The notes under the pieces were generated by a model. It saw nothing but the letters and a program-made list of their open reading frames with translations, did no database searches and was not told the origin of the DNA. Shown piece by piece: positions 1-8,387 of a stretch of 31,933 nucleotides of DNA (position 1 is the first letter of the stretch; each line of letters starts with the position of its first letter). Source of the DNA: Bacteroidota bacterium (lineage in GTDB: Bacteria > Bacteroidota > Bacteroidia > Flavobacteriales > Weeksellaceae); assembly GCA_023458535.1 (NCBI GenBank), contig JAEWYW010000055.1, positions 1 to 31,933 of the forward strand, written 5' to 3'. The translations under genes and the position numbers were made by a program.

Positions 1-31
1 TAAAAAGACTTTATAAAACTTCTGCATGATA

Positions 32-634
32 CTAAAAATTAATGTATTGTTGAATAAGTTGGGCAAAGTTAGCCATAAATAATTTTATAGAAATCGCCAA
101 AAGAATAATTCCGAAAACCTTTTGCAAAATAGAGAGTGTCGCATCTCCCAAAACCCTTTCAAGCCAGTTAGCAGATTTCAGCACCAAATATACGATAATT
201 GTATTGAGTACAATTCCCAAAATAATGTTAATATCGTGAAATTCTGCACGTAAAGATAGTGTTGTTGTAAGAGTTCCTGCGCCTGCTACCAAAGGAAATG
301 CAATCGGAACAATTGATGCAGATTTTGCCTCTGAACTCTTGTTGATTTCAATGCCTAATATCATTTCTAAAGCGATGATAAAAATTACAAATGCACCCGC
401 AATGGCGAAGGAATTGATGTCGACACCAATGAATTTCAAAATTTTATTTCCCACAAAGAGAAAGATGATCATGATGAGACCTGCTGTAATAGAAGCTCTT
501 TCTGAATCTATGCTTCCGAATTTCTGTCTTAAACTTACAATAATGGGGATAGAACCTAAGATATCAATAACCGCAAAAAGCACCATAAAACAGGTGAAAG
601 TTTCCTTTAATGAAAAATGCTCCAGGATCTCCAT
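32..634 (-). CDS. MarC family integral membrane protein
   Basis: A 200-residue, strongly hydrophobic protein with about six predicted membrane helices and no signal peptide. The sequence matches the MarC/UPF0056 family: an N-terminal helix with FAVIDILGSIP, and a second half with IVPIAFPLVAGAGTLTT, the conserved P-x-x-A-G-P/A-G turn. The length fits the family (about 190-220 residues). The family's transport role is unproven; the old link of MarC to multiple antibiotic resistance was withdrawn for Escherichia coli. It starts with ATG 42 bases after batD on the same strand with no terminator seen between them, so it may be the last gene of the bat transcript. Family call is firm, function is not. 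Confidence 0.9.
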   Translation of the reverse strand: MEILEHFSLKETFTCFMVLFAVIDILGSIPIIVSLRQKFGSIDSERASITAGLIMIIFLFVGNKILKFIGVDINSFAIAGAFVIFIIALEMILGIEINKSSEAKSASIVPIAFPLVAGAGTLTTTLSLRAEFHDINIILGIVLNTIIVYLVLKSANWLERVLGDATLSILQKVFGIILLAISIKLFMANFAQLIQQYINF

Positions 635-676
635 ATTACGAATTTAAGATTTCGCAAAAATATGAATTATTTTTAA

Positions 677-2416
677 CTATTTGATAATTTTGGAATAAAT
701 TTCTACAATTTCGTCGTACAAATTTTGCAGACTATCGGAAGTTGCTTGAGGTGCATATTTTTCAATCTGAACTTTCTGAGACAAAACTTTATACTTTTCT
801 AATACATCTGAACCTTTGTTTTCTCGTAAGTAAGAGTAAAACTCTGAATCCGTTTTGGATCCCTTTTGCTTTCGCGTTTCAGCATCCAATTCTGAGTATG
901 CATTAAAGAAACCTGCAAAATCATTTTTAGATTTTAAATCTTGTAAATAATGAAAATAATCAGATGGATCTGTTTTTAGATTTTTCCTAATTTCAGATTC
1001 TGTTTCGGCAACTGAACCCAAAGGTTTGGGAGCATTTTTAATTTTATTTTCGTTGCTAGTTCTTCGCCATTTTCTATATCCCAGAAAACCTATCAAAGCA
1101 GCAAAAAGAAGTGCACCATTCACCCACATGGTGTTCCAATTGATTTTATCCTTTTCCCTCACTTTTAGAGCTGAAGTCTTTAAAATAGGCGTGTTTACGG
1201 TTTCTAAAACCGTATTGGTATATTCATTCACCTTTTCTAAGGTAGATTGTGCGTCCACAACTTGCGCATGGGAAAGCACGTTCACATTTAAAAACTGACT
1301 TTCTAGTTCTTCATATTTTTCTTCTTCAGGATTAAAGTAAGTAAAACCTTCAGTTTTTATGGCAAACTCTCCTACCCTTTTAGGAATTAAGATGTAATGA
1401 GCCACCACTTCACCTACATTTCCTGTACGGCTCGCTTTTACGTGAGAAACTATCTTTGGAGTAAAAAATTCGTAATCTGGTGATGCTGCAATTTTTGGGA
1501 GCGCCATCGTTTCAAAATTACCATCACCTGAAATCTTTACGGTAACATTCATTGGCTTTTCAACTTCTAATTTTTCCTTATTGGAAGCGCTGATGCTCAC
1601 ATTAAACTTCCCTACAGCGTTATTATAATTTTCAGGCGCAGTGTGGGGCAGTTTTTTAACATTCAACTTCACCCTATTGGAGTGGATGCTTTTCTTGGAA
1701 TTGTTACCTAAGGTAGCAGAAACTGGATTCACTTCTACATTTCCCAACTCATTGGGAAAAACCATAAAAACAGCTAAAACCTGAGTAGGCATGTCGTCGT
1801 AACCCGAAGGATCAATCTCAGATTTCTGCATACTGATCATTTTAGTATTGACATTGCTCTGCTCTGGTAACCTGATGTTTTTGACCTTTCGCAGATTGTC
1901 TATATTCTTAGAGTATGCTCGCAAAACAGCTATGGTAGGTTCGTTAACATAGATAGATTTATCTTCAACATCCACATTTAAATACACTTCATTGGAAGTT
2001 CTTTTAGCCATCGGAGCTCTTCTCTCTGTATCTTTAATAAAGATGTTAAAAGGTTCCGTTTTGTATCTTCGGTCGTTAATATCAATCAGGAAAGATCCCA
2101 ATCTCATCTTTCCCTTTTGTTTCGCTTCCAAAGCAATTTTGTACACGGTCTGTGTAATGATGGTATTGCTGGCAGGATCAACAAACGATCGGTTGTTAGA
2201 GCCACTGCCTAGTACAGTAAATTTATTGGCTAAATCTGGCAGTTTCAGCAGTGATTGTTCGTAGATGGGAACGCCATTGGTTTCTAACACTACTATTACA
2301 TTTATAATATCACCTGCATCGTAATCACTTTTGTCCGATGATGCCCTAAACGAGATTTGTCCGTAAGCTATTACGGACGCTAATAAAAATAATATGTAGC
2401 TAATTTTGTTCCTCAT
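677..2416 (-). CDS. batD: BatD-type membrane protein (aerotolerance operon)
   Basis: BatD-like protein of 579 residues. An N-terminal signal peptide (MRNKISYILFLLASVIAYGQ) leads into a long beta-rich periplasmic region with repeated Ig-like/DUF11-like modules. One membrane helix follows at about residues 430-447, then a basic KWRR stop-transfer and a cytosolic helical tail of about 130 residues. I use the ATG at 2416 rather than the TTG two codons upstream, because it forms a TAATG overlap with the batC stop codon and gives a clean signal peptide. In Bacteroides and Flavobacteriia BatD accompanies the BatA/BatB VWA proteins and is thought to be part of an envelope complex linked to oxidative stress tolerance; its molecular role is unknown. 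Confidence 0.88.
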   Translation of the reverse strand: MRNKISYILFLLASVIAYGQISFRASSDKSDYDAGDIINVIVVLETNGVPIYEQSLLKLPDLANKFTVLGSGSNNRSFVDPASNTIITQTVYKIALEAKQKGKMRLGSFLIDINDRRYKTEPFNIFIKDTERRAPMAKRTSNEVYLNVDVEDKSIYVNEPTIAVLRAYSKNIDNLRKVKNIRLPEQSNVNTKMISMQKSEIDPSGYDDMPTQVLAVFMVFPNELGNVEVNPVSATLGNNSKKSIHSNRVKLNVKKLPHTAPENYNNAVGKFNVSISASNKEKLEVEKPMNVTVKISGDGNFETMALPKIAASPDYEFFTPKIVSHVKASRTGNVGEVVAHYILIPKRVGEFAIKTEGFTYFNPEEEKYEELESQFLNVNVLSHAQVVDAQSTLEKVNEYTNTVLETVNTPILKTSALKVREKDKINWNTMWVNGALLFAALIGFLGYRKWRRTSNENKIKNAPKPLGSVAETESEIRKNLKTDPSDYFHYLQDLKSKNDFAGFFNAYSELDAETRKQKGSKTDSEFYSYLRENKGSDVLEKYKVLSQKVQIEKYAPQATSDSLQNLYDEIVEIYSKIIK

Positions 2417-3171
2417 TACCAATCCTTCTCGTTGCTCTGCGGCATGGAATAAGAATTCTTATTCAGGATTCTCTTGGCGGTTTCTTTTTCTTTTTCGCTA
2501 ACCTTGTTTAAAATAGAATTTTCAAGTTCTTTTGGCATTCTGCCACCGTTATTATTTTTTTCATTTTTATCTGGTTGGTCACCATCATTGCCTTCACCAT
2601 CGTTTTGTTTGCTGTTACCATCACCATTTTCATCCTTTTTTTCTTCACCCTTACCTTCCTGATTATTCTTCTGCTTATCATTTCCTCCACCTTTACCATT
2701 GTCTTGCTTTTGATCTTGCTTCTGCTGTTGATTAGACTTGTCTTTCAACATGGCAATTTCATAATTCTTACGAGCCGTTTCGTTGTAAGGATCCTGCTTC
2801 AACACCTTTTTATATAGTTCAGCCGCTTTTTCGGGTTTATTTTGCTGCATGTAGGTATTTCCGAGGTTGTATGTGGCGGCAGATTTATCCGCATCAGTTT
2901 TTGCCAGCTGCTGCGCTTTTTCAAATTCTGCCTTGGCTTCATCATACTTTTTGCTTTTGTATAAAGCATTCCCAAGGTTGTAATGGGAGGTAAAATCTTT
3001 ATCGTTTACTTTTGAAGCTTCCATAAATTTGGATGAAGCACCATCATAATCTTTATTCTCAAACTTCTTATTTCCCTCGTACACCAAAGTATTATAACTC
3101 TCCTGTGAAAACAGCAGATTACACGCTACAAAAACGAATAAAAACGTTAAAAATTTAATTTTAGTATTCAT
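2416..3171 (-). CDS. batC: BatC-type TPR protein with low-complexity linker
   Basis: A 251-residue exported protein: signal peptide at residues 1-23, then about three tetratricopeptide repeats over residues 28-135 (visible as NLGNALYKSKKYDEAKAEF and YNLGNTYMQQNKPEKAAELY). Next is a strongly biased segment, about residues 141-212, made almost only of K, Q, D, N, G and E. A short C-terminal helix ends in EKDW. This is the BatC architecture seen between batB and batD in Bacteroidota. TPRs suggest a scaffold for the Bat complex in the periplasm. The gene lies 94 bases after batB and overlaps batD by one base (TAATG), so batC and batD are probably translationally coupled. Open frames on the other strand here are shadows of the biased composition. 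Confidence 0.87.
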   Translation of the reverse strand: MNTKIKFLTFLFVFVACNLLFSQESYNTLVYEGNKKFENKDYDGASSKFMEASKVNDKDFTSHYNLGNALYKSKKYDEAKAEFEKAQQLAKTDADKSAATYNLGNTYMQQNKPEKAAELYKKVLKQDPYNETARKNYEIAMLKDKSNQQQKQDQKQDNGKGGGNDKQKNNQEGKGEEKKDENGDGNSKQNDGEGNDGDQPDKNEKNNNGGRMPKELENSILNKVSEKEKETAKRILNKNSYSMPQSNEKDW

Positions 3172-3216
3172 TGCTACAAAATTATTTCTTTAATTGTTAA
3201 TAAAGAGATTTAAATG

Positions 3217-3233
3217 TGTTAAAGTTCGGTTAA
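3217..3233 (-). promoter_or_regulatory. Tandem TTAAC boxes upstream of batC
   Basis: On the minus strand the sequence reads TTAACC-N5-TTAACA, 46-62 bases before the batC ATG, inside the only sizeable gap in the middle of the operon. It matches the moxR-upstream site over about 17 positions. Downstream of it a TAATTTTG (3177-3184) could be a -7 box, but it would put the transcript start at the batC start codon itself. A separately regulated batC-batD-marC transcript is therefore possible but unproven. Confidence 0.35.
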
Positions 3234-3265
3234 AAAAGCCCCTAAATTCCTGAAAATTAAAGAAA

Positions 3266-4273
3266 TCAGACTGAAAGATCACGTTTGGGATTGAAGACAT
3301 ATATGATGGCAAAGAAAAATATAGAAATGGCTAAAAAATATTGATAATAATGAATAGCGTTGTTGGATTTTATACGGGTTAATGCACCAGAAGCTTTGGT
3401 ATTGATGGCTGTAATTATTTTATCTGGTGCCTCGTTGATATTATTACCATCAATATAACCACCACCAGTAGATTCGGCAAGATTTCTTAAAGCCGCAGTC
3501 TGTCTTTTGGTGATAACAGTTTGTCCGTTTCTATCACTTTTATACCCCATCAACTGTCCAAAAACATATTCTGGCACAGGCGCGCCTTCCTCAGTTCCGA
3601 CTCCTACAGAAGTGATGCTTATTCCTTCTTTTTGTGCCAATTGCAATGCAGCTGCATCATTGCCTTCATTATCCTCACCATCGCTGATGAGTACAACTTT
3701 TCGCGAACCCTTAGCCACGTTTTTAAACTTCTGTACCGCTACCTGCATGCCTTTTAAAAAATCTGTTCCCTGAATTTGCATAGAATTGGTCTCCACCGCA
3801 TTAATGTAAGTTTCAGCAGTAGAAAAATCGGTCGTTAAAGGCATTATGGAAACCGCTTCACCTGCAAAAATCACAATTCCTACTTTATCATCCTTCATTT
3901 TACCCATCGTTTGGATCATCAAATTTTTAGCTTCATCTAAACGACTGGGATTAACATCTTCTGCGTTCATGGAACTGGAGACGTCCATCAGAAAAATTAC
4001 ACTGTTCATCCTTTGATTGGTTTCCACCTCTTCAGAGCCACTCAATAAATCCACAATGGAAAGAATTAAAAAAAGCGTTGCTGCAATATAAAGAATCGGA
4101 AAAAACTTTGTGAATTTATTTTGATCTTCAAATAACTCTTTATGAAACTGTTCCTGAGCGAAAATTGCGCGTTTTTTCTTTCTCCATTTCAAATAATAAA
4201 GCAAAAAGAAAGCTAACAGCGGCAAAAGCAACAGCAACAATAAGTACCAATAATTCCCTAAATACCAATCCAT
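3266..4273 (-). CDS. batB: BatB-type VWA domain membrane protein
   Basis: A 335-residue membrane-anchored VWA protein. Two N-terminal helices (about residues 6-28 and 56-77) are followed by a von Willebrand factor A domain with an intact MIDAS: DVSSS at about residues 97-101, the TTDFS threonine loop and the SDGEDNEG loop. A last helix near the C-terminus (about residues 310-327) ends the protein. The start is taken at ATG 4273, one codon inside the TTG alternative, because it makes a TGATG stop/start overlap with batA. BatB is one of the paired VWA proteins of the Bat operon, probably metal-ion dependent and membrane bound with BatA. It is close in design to batA but diverged in sequence. 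Confidence 0.9.
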   Translation of the reverse strand: MDWYLGNYWYLLLLLLLPLLAFFLLYYLKWRKKKRAIFAQEQFHKELFEDQNKFTKFFPILYIAATLFLILSIVDLLSGSEEVETNQRMNSVIFLMDVSSSMNAEDVNPSRLDEAKNLMIQTMGKMKDDKVGIVIFAGEAVSIMPLTTDFSTAETYINAVETNSMQIQGTDFLKGMQVAVQKFKNVAKGSRKVVLISDGEDNEGNDAAALQLAQKEGISITSVGVGTEEGAPVPEYVFGQLMGYKSDRNGQTVITKRQTAALRNLAESTGGGYIDGNNINEAPDKIITAINTKASGALTRIKSNNAIHYYQYFLAISIFFFAIIYVFNPKRDLSV

Positions 4274-5271
4274 CAACTTAAAAATTTATAAAATACCCAA
4301 CGCAAAAGCCCATCGAAAACCAAAGTTACCAGTGCAATCCACAAGAAAATTCTAAAATACTCTTCGTAGTTATAGAGTTTTGAAACTTTCATATCCGATT
4401 TTTCCAACTGATTAATTTCCTCATAAACTTCCTCTAAGCTGGTATTGGATGTTGCACGGAAATATTTACCACCAGTAGCAGTGGCAATTTCTGTAAGGAC
4501 GGGCTCTTCGATTTTCACCTCTGTTTCGGTAAACACCAAATCACCAAAAATATCAGTTGCAGTAGGCATTAATGCATAACCATTGGTTCCTATGCCTATA
4601 CAATACACTTTTATATGATTGTTTCTTGCCAGTTCTGCTGCAATTTGTGGAGGCATTGCATTCTCGATGGTATTGACTCCATCTGTCATCAAAATAATAA
4701 TTTTGCTCTTAGCCTTGCTGTCTTTTAAATGATTTACAGCTACAGACAAACCTTCGCCAATAGCGGTTCCTGGCTGTAGTTCGAGAGGATTTAAACTTTC
4801 CAGTTCGTCCACCACCACTTGATGGTCGGAAGTTACTGGGACCTTAGTGAAGGCTTCCCCAGAATACGTTACCAATCCGATTCGATCATTTGGCCTTTGC
4901 TGCACAAATTTTATGGCAATTTTCTTCAACGCATTTAAGCGATCTGGTGTAAAATCTTTCGCCAACATACTCAATGAAACATCCACAGACAGCATAATAT
5001 CCACCCCTTTTGTATCGTCCCTATCCTGAGAGATTGTAAAAGTTCTCGGGCGAGCCATTGCAATGATTAAAGCTGTGAGAATGATGTATTTGGAAAGTTT
5101 CAGAAGAAATAACACCATAGAAATACCGCCGCTTTTTTGCATATTCTGGGTGGTAGGCACTATAATCCCACGTCTTTTCTTTTTTGAAATATCCCTGAAA
5201 ATAATAGGAATAAACAATAAGAAAAGCAGTAAAAACCACGGACTATAAAACTCGAAATTATAATTAAACAT
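4273..5271 (-). CDS. batA: BatA-type VWA domain membrane protein
   Basis: A 332-residue VWA protein with the same plan as batB: two N-terminal membrane helices (about residues 9-26 and 53-72), a VWA domain with MIDAS motif DVSLS at residues 97-101, a conserved TSDHQ threonine and the MTDGVN loop, and a C-terminal helix near residues 309-327. It starts with ATG and overlaps the upstream gene by 8 bases and batB by 1 base, so the three are very likely co-translated. In family terms BatA is regarded as a partner of BatB and of the MoxR ATPase. The intact MIDAS residues point to a working metal-dependent interaction site. Confidence 0.91.
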   Translation of the reverse strand: MFNYNFEFYSPWFLLLFLLFIPIIFRDISKKKRRGIIVPTTQNMQKSGGISMVLFLLKLSKYIILTALIIAMARPRTFTISQDRDDTKGVDIMLSVDVSLSMLAKDFTPDRLNALKKIAIKFVQQRPNDRIGLVTYSGEAFTKVPVTSDHQVVVDELESLNPLELQPGTAIGEGLSVAVNHLKDSKAKSKIIILMTDGVNTIENAMPPQIAAELARNNHIKVYCIGIGTNGYALMPTATDIFGDLVFTETEVKIEEPVLTEIATATGGKYFRATSNTSLEEVYEEINQLEKSDMKVSKLYNYEEYFRIFLWIALVTLVFDGLLRWVFYKFLS

Positions 5272-6160
5272 CCTTTCTCAAGTTTTCAAATTCTATATCC
5301 TTAGCAGATTTTTTCACAAAATCTCTAATTTGAGCGAAATCGGTCTCCATGGTCTGTTGATCGGGAAATGTCTTTGCAAATTTCACCAAATCACCACGCA
5401 AGAAAACGTCTTCAATAATCTTTTCATTTTGCTGAGAAATGGTGTTGTTTTTCGTCATCACCTCAATAAGGTCATCGGTTAACAGCACATCTGCTGGAAC
5501 ATGATATTGTTGGGTGATAAATTTCCTTGTAATATCAATGAGTTCTACATAAAACGATCGGAAATCACCTGTTTCAATATATTTTTTCTTTTTAAGCGCA
5601 TCTAAATCTTTCAGCGTTTGATTGGTAGCTACAACCACAGGATTTTTAGACCTTCTTCCCCATTTAATGAAGAGTATAATAAGAATTATCAAAGCGATAA
5701 TTGCTAAAGCTGCCAAAATATACCACTTGTAGAGCTCCCAATAATCCTGAACATCAAGCTTCACTTGTTTGTTATTCAGAATATCATTAATCTGATCTTC
5801 TTTTTTTGCTGTATTAATGACCTCGACTTCGTAGGGAACTGTCGTTAAAATCCTCCCGTTTACTTTAAATTCAAGTTCGGGAATGGTAAATTTACCTTCT
5901 TCAAAAACAGCAAACTCTATTTTTCTTTCATAAATATTCTGATGAATTCCGGAACTGTCGGTTATTTCTTCGAAGTGAAATGGCAACAACTCGTTTTTAG
6001 GTGCTGCAATTACTTTTTCGCCGTTAAGATTCTCAATTCTTATGACAATTTTATCTACTTCACCCAACGCCAAAGTTTTCTTTTCCAAATTAGAAAAAAG
6101 CGTTTGCGAATAGCCTAAAATTGATGTAATGCCTAAAAATATGATTAATAATTTCTTCAA
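5264..6160 (-). CDS. BatD-like signal-anchored membrane protein in the bat operon
   Basis: A 298-residue protein found at this place in many flavobacterial bat operons; I do not know an agreed name. A signal peptide (residues 1-18, ending GYSQ) leads to a beta-rich periplasmic domain (about 20-115) like one Ig-type module of BatD. A single membrane helix follows at about 146-166, then KWGRRSK and a cytosolic helical domain of about 125 residues resembling the DUF4381-type tail. The start is TTG at 6160: no in-frame ATG lies nearby, and the TTG gives an ideal signal peptide. It sits 19 bases after DUF58 and overlaps batA by 8 bases. It is probably a component of the same envelope complex. Confidence 0.8.
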   Translation of the reverse strand: MKKLLIIFLGITSILGYSQTLFSNLEKKTLALGEVDKIVIRIENLNGEKVIAAPKNELLPFHFEEITDSSGIHQNIYERKIEFAVFEEGKFTIPELEFKVNGRILTTVPYEVEVINTAKKEDQINDILNNKQVKLDVQDYWELYKWYILAALAIIALIILIILFIKWGRRSKNPVVVATNQTLKDLDALKKKKYIETGDFRSFYVELIDITRKFITQQYHVPADVLLTDDLIEVMTKNNTISQQNEKIIEDVFLRGDLVKFAKTFPDQQTMETDFAQIRDFVKKSAKDIEFENLRKDV

Positions 6161-6179
6161 TTTCTGATGATTTTGTCTA

Positions 6180-7043
6180 CTATCTCTTTTGGAAATAATT
6201 ATACAATAATTTTGAATAATCGTCGCCAGCTTTAAGATTCATAAAACTTGCCGAACTGTTGGAGAAATCTTCCTCCAATTTCTTTATTTTTTGTTTTTGA
6301 GCTTCCGCGAAAGTATATCTCCACCTTGCATTGGAAGTGTTCACCCAAATTTGTTTTCCAGTTTCTGCATCCTCAAAAAACGCATAGCCGACGTTCGGGA
6401 TTTCATTATCCTTATCATCAAACACGCGCATCCCTAATAACTGGTGTTTCTTCGAAGCCACACGAAGCATCTTTACATCGTAAGGATCTTCAAAATCTGA
6501 GAGAACAAATACCAAAGATTTTCTTTTGAAAATACTCATCATATAGCCCAAAGCCTCATCAATTCTGGAGACCGCAGGAACATAGTCTGCCGTTAATATC
6601 TGGCTGATGATGGACAAAATATGTTTTCTGCCCTTTTGTGGAGGAATAACTTTATAAACTTTATCTGCATACAGAATTAAACCTACTTTATCATTATTTC
6701 CCGCAGCCGAAAAGCCTAAACTTGCTGCAACCTCTGCAACAAATTCGCGTTTCAACTGCACATGTGTACCATAATTCATAGAAGCTGAAATATCCACTAC
6801 CAACATCATGGTGAGTTCACGCTCTTCCTCCATAACTTTTACGAATGGCTCACGGAAACGGGCGGTTTTATTCCAATCAATTCTTCTGATTTCATCACCA
6901 AACTGGTATGGGCGCACCTCAGAAAAAGTCATACCCTGTCCTTTAAAAGCACTGTGATATTGCCCCATAAGCGATGCTTCCGTTTTCTTACGAGTACGGA
7001 TTTCTATCTGCTTTACCTTTTTTACAATATCTTTTATTTCCAT
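6180..7043 (-). CDS. DUF58 domain protein (VWA-like)
   Basis: A 287-residue cytosolic protein with the DUF58 signature near the N-terminus: SAFKGQGMTFSEVRPYQFGD at residues 31-50, then EIRRIDWN. A VWA-type fold follows, with DISAS at residues 84-88. There is no signal peptide or membrane helix. DUF58 proteins are nearly always encoded beside MoxR ATPases, and the pair is thought to act on the VWA proteins encoded next door. It lies 88 bases downstream of moxR and 19 bases upstream of the BatD-like gene. Family and context agree; the biochemical role is unknown. Confidence 0.92.
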   Translation of the reverse strand: MEIKDIVKKVKQIEIRTRKKTEASLMGQYHSAFKGQGMTFSEVRPYQFGDEIRRIDWNKTARFREPFVKVMEEERELTMMLVVDISASMNYGTHVQLKREFVAEVAASLGFSAAGNNDKVGLILYADKVYKVIPPQKGRKHILSIISQILTADYVPAVSRIDEALGYMMSIFKRKSLVFVLSDFEDPYDVKMLRVASKKHQLLGMRVFDDKDNEIPNVGYAFFEDAETGKQIWVNTSNARWRYTFAEAQKQKIKKLEEDFSNSSASFMNLKAGDDYSKLLYNYFQKR

Positions 7044-7131
7044 AAAAATAATGTGGTAATTTGAAACTTTCGTAAAATGAAAATTAAGCTGATAATAACT
7101 TATTTTCAGATTATCTCACTCTCAAATTAAA

Positions 7132-8136
7132 TTATGGTGCTTGTATTTTAGCTAAAATTCTGTCTATGATTTCTTCAGTAGTAATTTCTTCCGCTTCCGC
7201 TTCGAATGTCAACCCTATTCTGTGTCTTAAAACATCTTTCGCCAACTCTTTTACATCTTCAGGAATTACGAAAGCCCTGCCTTTTAGAAAAGCAAAAGCG
7301 CGGGAAGCGATAGCTAAATTGATGGACGCTCTTGGTGAAGCTCCAAAACTAATATAATTTTTAAGCTCCGCCAATCCATAGTTTTCTGGATAACGCGTTG
7401 CAAAAACCATATCCAAAATATATTTCTCAATTTTTTCATCGAGATAAATCTGATTGATGATTTTTTTAGCTTCAACCACTTGATCTAGTGAAATAACAGG
7501 ACGAACTTCTGGTTGATGTGAGGTAGCCACCATTCTCATGACTTTTCTTTCATCTTCAAATTGTGGATAGTCGATTTTACACTTCAGCATAAAACGGTCA
7601 CTTTGCGCTTCTGGAAGAAGATAAGTACCCTCCTGATCGATGGGGTTTTGAGTTGCCAACACTAAGAACGGCTTTGGCAAAGGCATGGTTTCGTCACCAA
7701 TGGTTACCTGTTTTTCCTGCATCACTTCTAAAAGTGCAGACTGCACTTTTGCTGGTGCACGGTTAATTTCGTCGGCTAAAACAAAATTTGCAAAAACAGG
7801 ACCTTTTTTTATTGAAAAATCATTGTCTTTAATGTTATACATCATGGTTCCCACCACATCTGCAGGCAGCAAATCTGGAGTAAACTGTATTCTTGAAAAG
7901 TCACCATGAACAGCTTCTGCAAGCGTCTTAATCGCCAATGTTTTTGCTAGCCCGGGAACACCTTCCAACAATACATGACCATTGCCAAGAAGTCCGACCA
8001 ATAAACGGTCTACCATGTATTCCTGACCTATAATTACCTTATTGATTTCTTGTTTTAGTAGGCTAAAAAAGTAATTTTGCTCTTTTACCCTTTCGGTAAG
8101 TTGACGAATATCTTCAGCTTGATAAGTTTCTGACAT
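7132..8136 (-). CDS. moxR: MoxR family AAA+ ATPase
   Basis: A 334-residue AAA+ ATPase of the MoxR family, first gene of the bat operon. Walker A is GVPGLAKT (residues 59-66), Walker B is FVLADE (118-123) followed by INRAPAKVQSALLEVMQE, and the sensor region reads LATQNP. The C-terminal helical lid contains SFGASPRASINL, typical of MoxR. Members are thought to act as chaperones that mature or remodel VWA-protein complexes. It starts with ATG, and its 251-base upstream region is shared with the divergent DinB-like gene. I could not find an exact TAnnTTTG box for it; TTCTTTTG at 8246-8253 (minus strand) is a one-mismatch candidate. Confidence 0.93.
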   Translation of the reverse strand: MSETYQAEDIRQLTERVKEQNYFFSLLKQEINKVIIGQEYMVDRLLVGLLGNGHVLLEGVPGLAKTLAIKTLAEAVHGDFSRIQFTPDLLPADVVGTMMYNIKDNDFSIKKGPVFANFVLADEINRAPAKVQSALLEVMQEKQVTIGDETMPLPKPFLVLATQNPIDQEGTYLLPEAQSDRFMLKCKIDYPQFEDERKVMRMVATSHQPEVRPVISLDQVVEAKKIINQIYLDEKIEKYILDMVFATRYPENYGLAELKNYISFGASPRASINLAIASRAFAFLKGRAFVIPEDVKELAKDVLRHRIGLTFEAEAEEITTEEIIDRILAKIQAP

Positions 8137-8208
8137 AATTTTAAATAAAATAATCGGTAAATTTCTAATAAAAACCAGCAGTAATCAACACAACGGATGC
8201 CAATTTAG

Positions 8209-8224
8209 TGTTAAAATTCGTTAA
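8209..8224 (-). promoter_or_regulatory. Tandem TTAAC boxes upstream of moxR
   Basis: On the minus strand the sequence reads TTAACG-N4-TTAACA, 73-88 bases before the moxR ATG. The same pattern with one extra spacer base occurs before batC (3217-3233). Two half-sites about one helical turn apart look like a binding site for an OmpR/PhoB-type regulator; the Bacillus subtilis Pho box (TTAACA repeats with 4-6 base spacers) is the closest known pattern. This is inference from a short AT-rich motif. Confidence 0.35.
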
Positions 8225-8336
8225 ATATTACAATCTGTTTTTATGCAAAAGAAAGGTATTCCATCTTTATTTCATGTAGAAATTTAATATTAGTCATAAA
8301 AAACCATAAAATTAAGGAAAAACCCTGCTCCATAAA

Positions 8337-8367
8337 TTGTCATTTTCAGTTTATTAAAGTATTTTTG
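8337..8367 (+). promoter_or_regulatory. Predicted promoter of the DinB-like gene
   Basis: TTG at 8337-8339 and TATTTTTG at 8360-8367 are separated by 20 bases, fitting the Bacteroidota consensus TTG-N17-23-TAnnTTTG exactly in the -7 element. The expected start of transcription is about 8374, giving a leader of about 14 bases before the ATG at 8388. Confidence 0.55.
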
Positions 8368-8387
8368 GTGATTAAAAAATTTGATAA

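Larger units (their letters stand above)
8137..8387. other. Divergent intergenic region moxR / DinB-like gene
   Basis: A 251-base AT-rich region between two divergent start codons. It holds a good promoter for the plus-strand gene (8337-8367) and, toward moxR, two TTAAC boxes at 8209-8224. A 14-codon frame beginning with ATG at 8242 is not supported as a gene. No hairpin of note is visible. Confidence 0.6.

Noticed and set aside
2474..2817. Several overlapping open frames on both strands inside batC
   Set aside because: They follow from the biased K/Q/D/N-rich codons of the BatC linker and have low-complexity products with no start signal or family.
3177..3184. TAATTTTG as a firm promoter for batC
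   Set aside because: It would put the transcript start at the start codon and lacks a -33 TTG; kept only as a remark.
8242..8286. A 14-codon ATG frame between moxR and the DinB-like gene
   Set aside because: No leader, no conservation evidence and a size expected by chance in AT-rich sequence.
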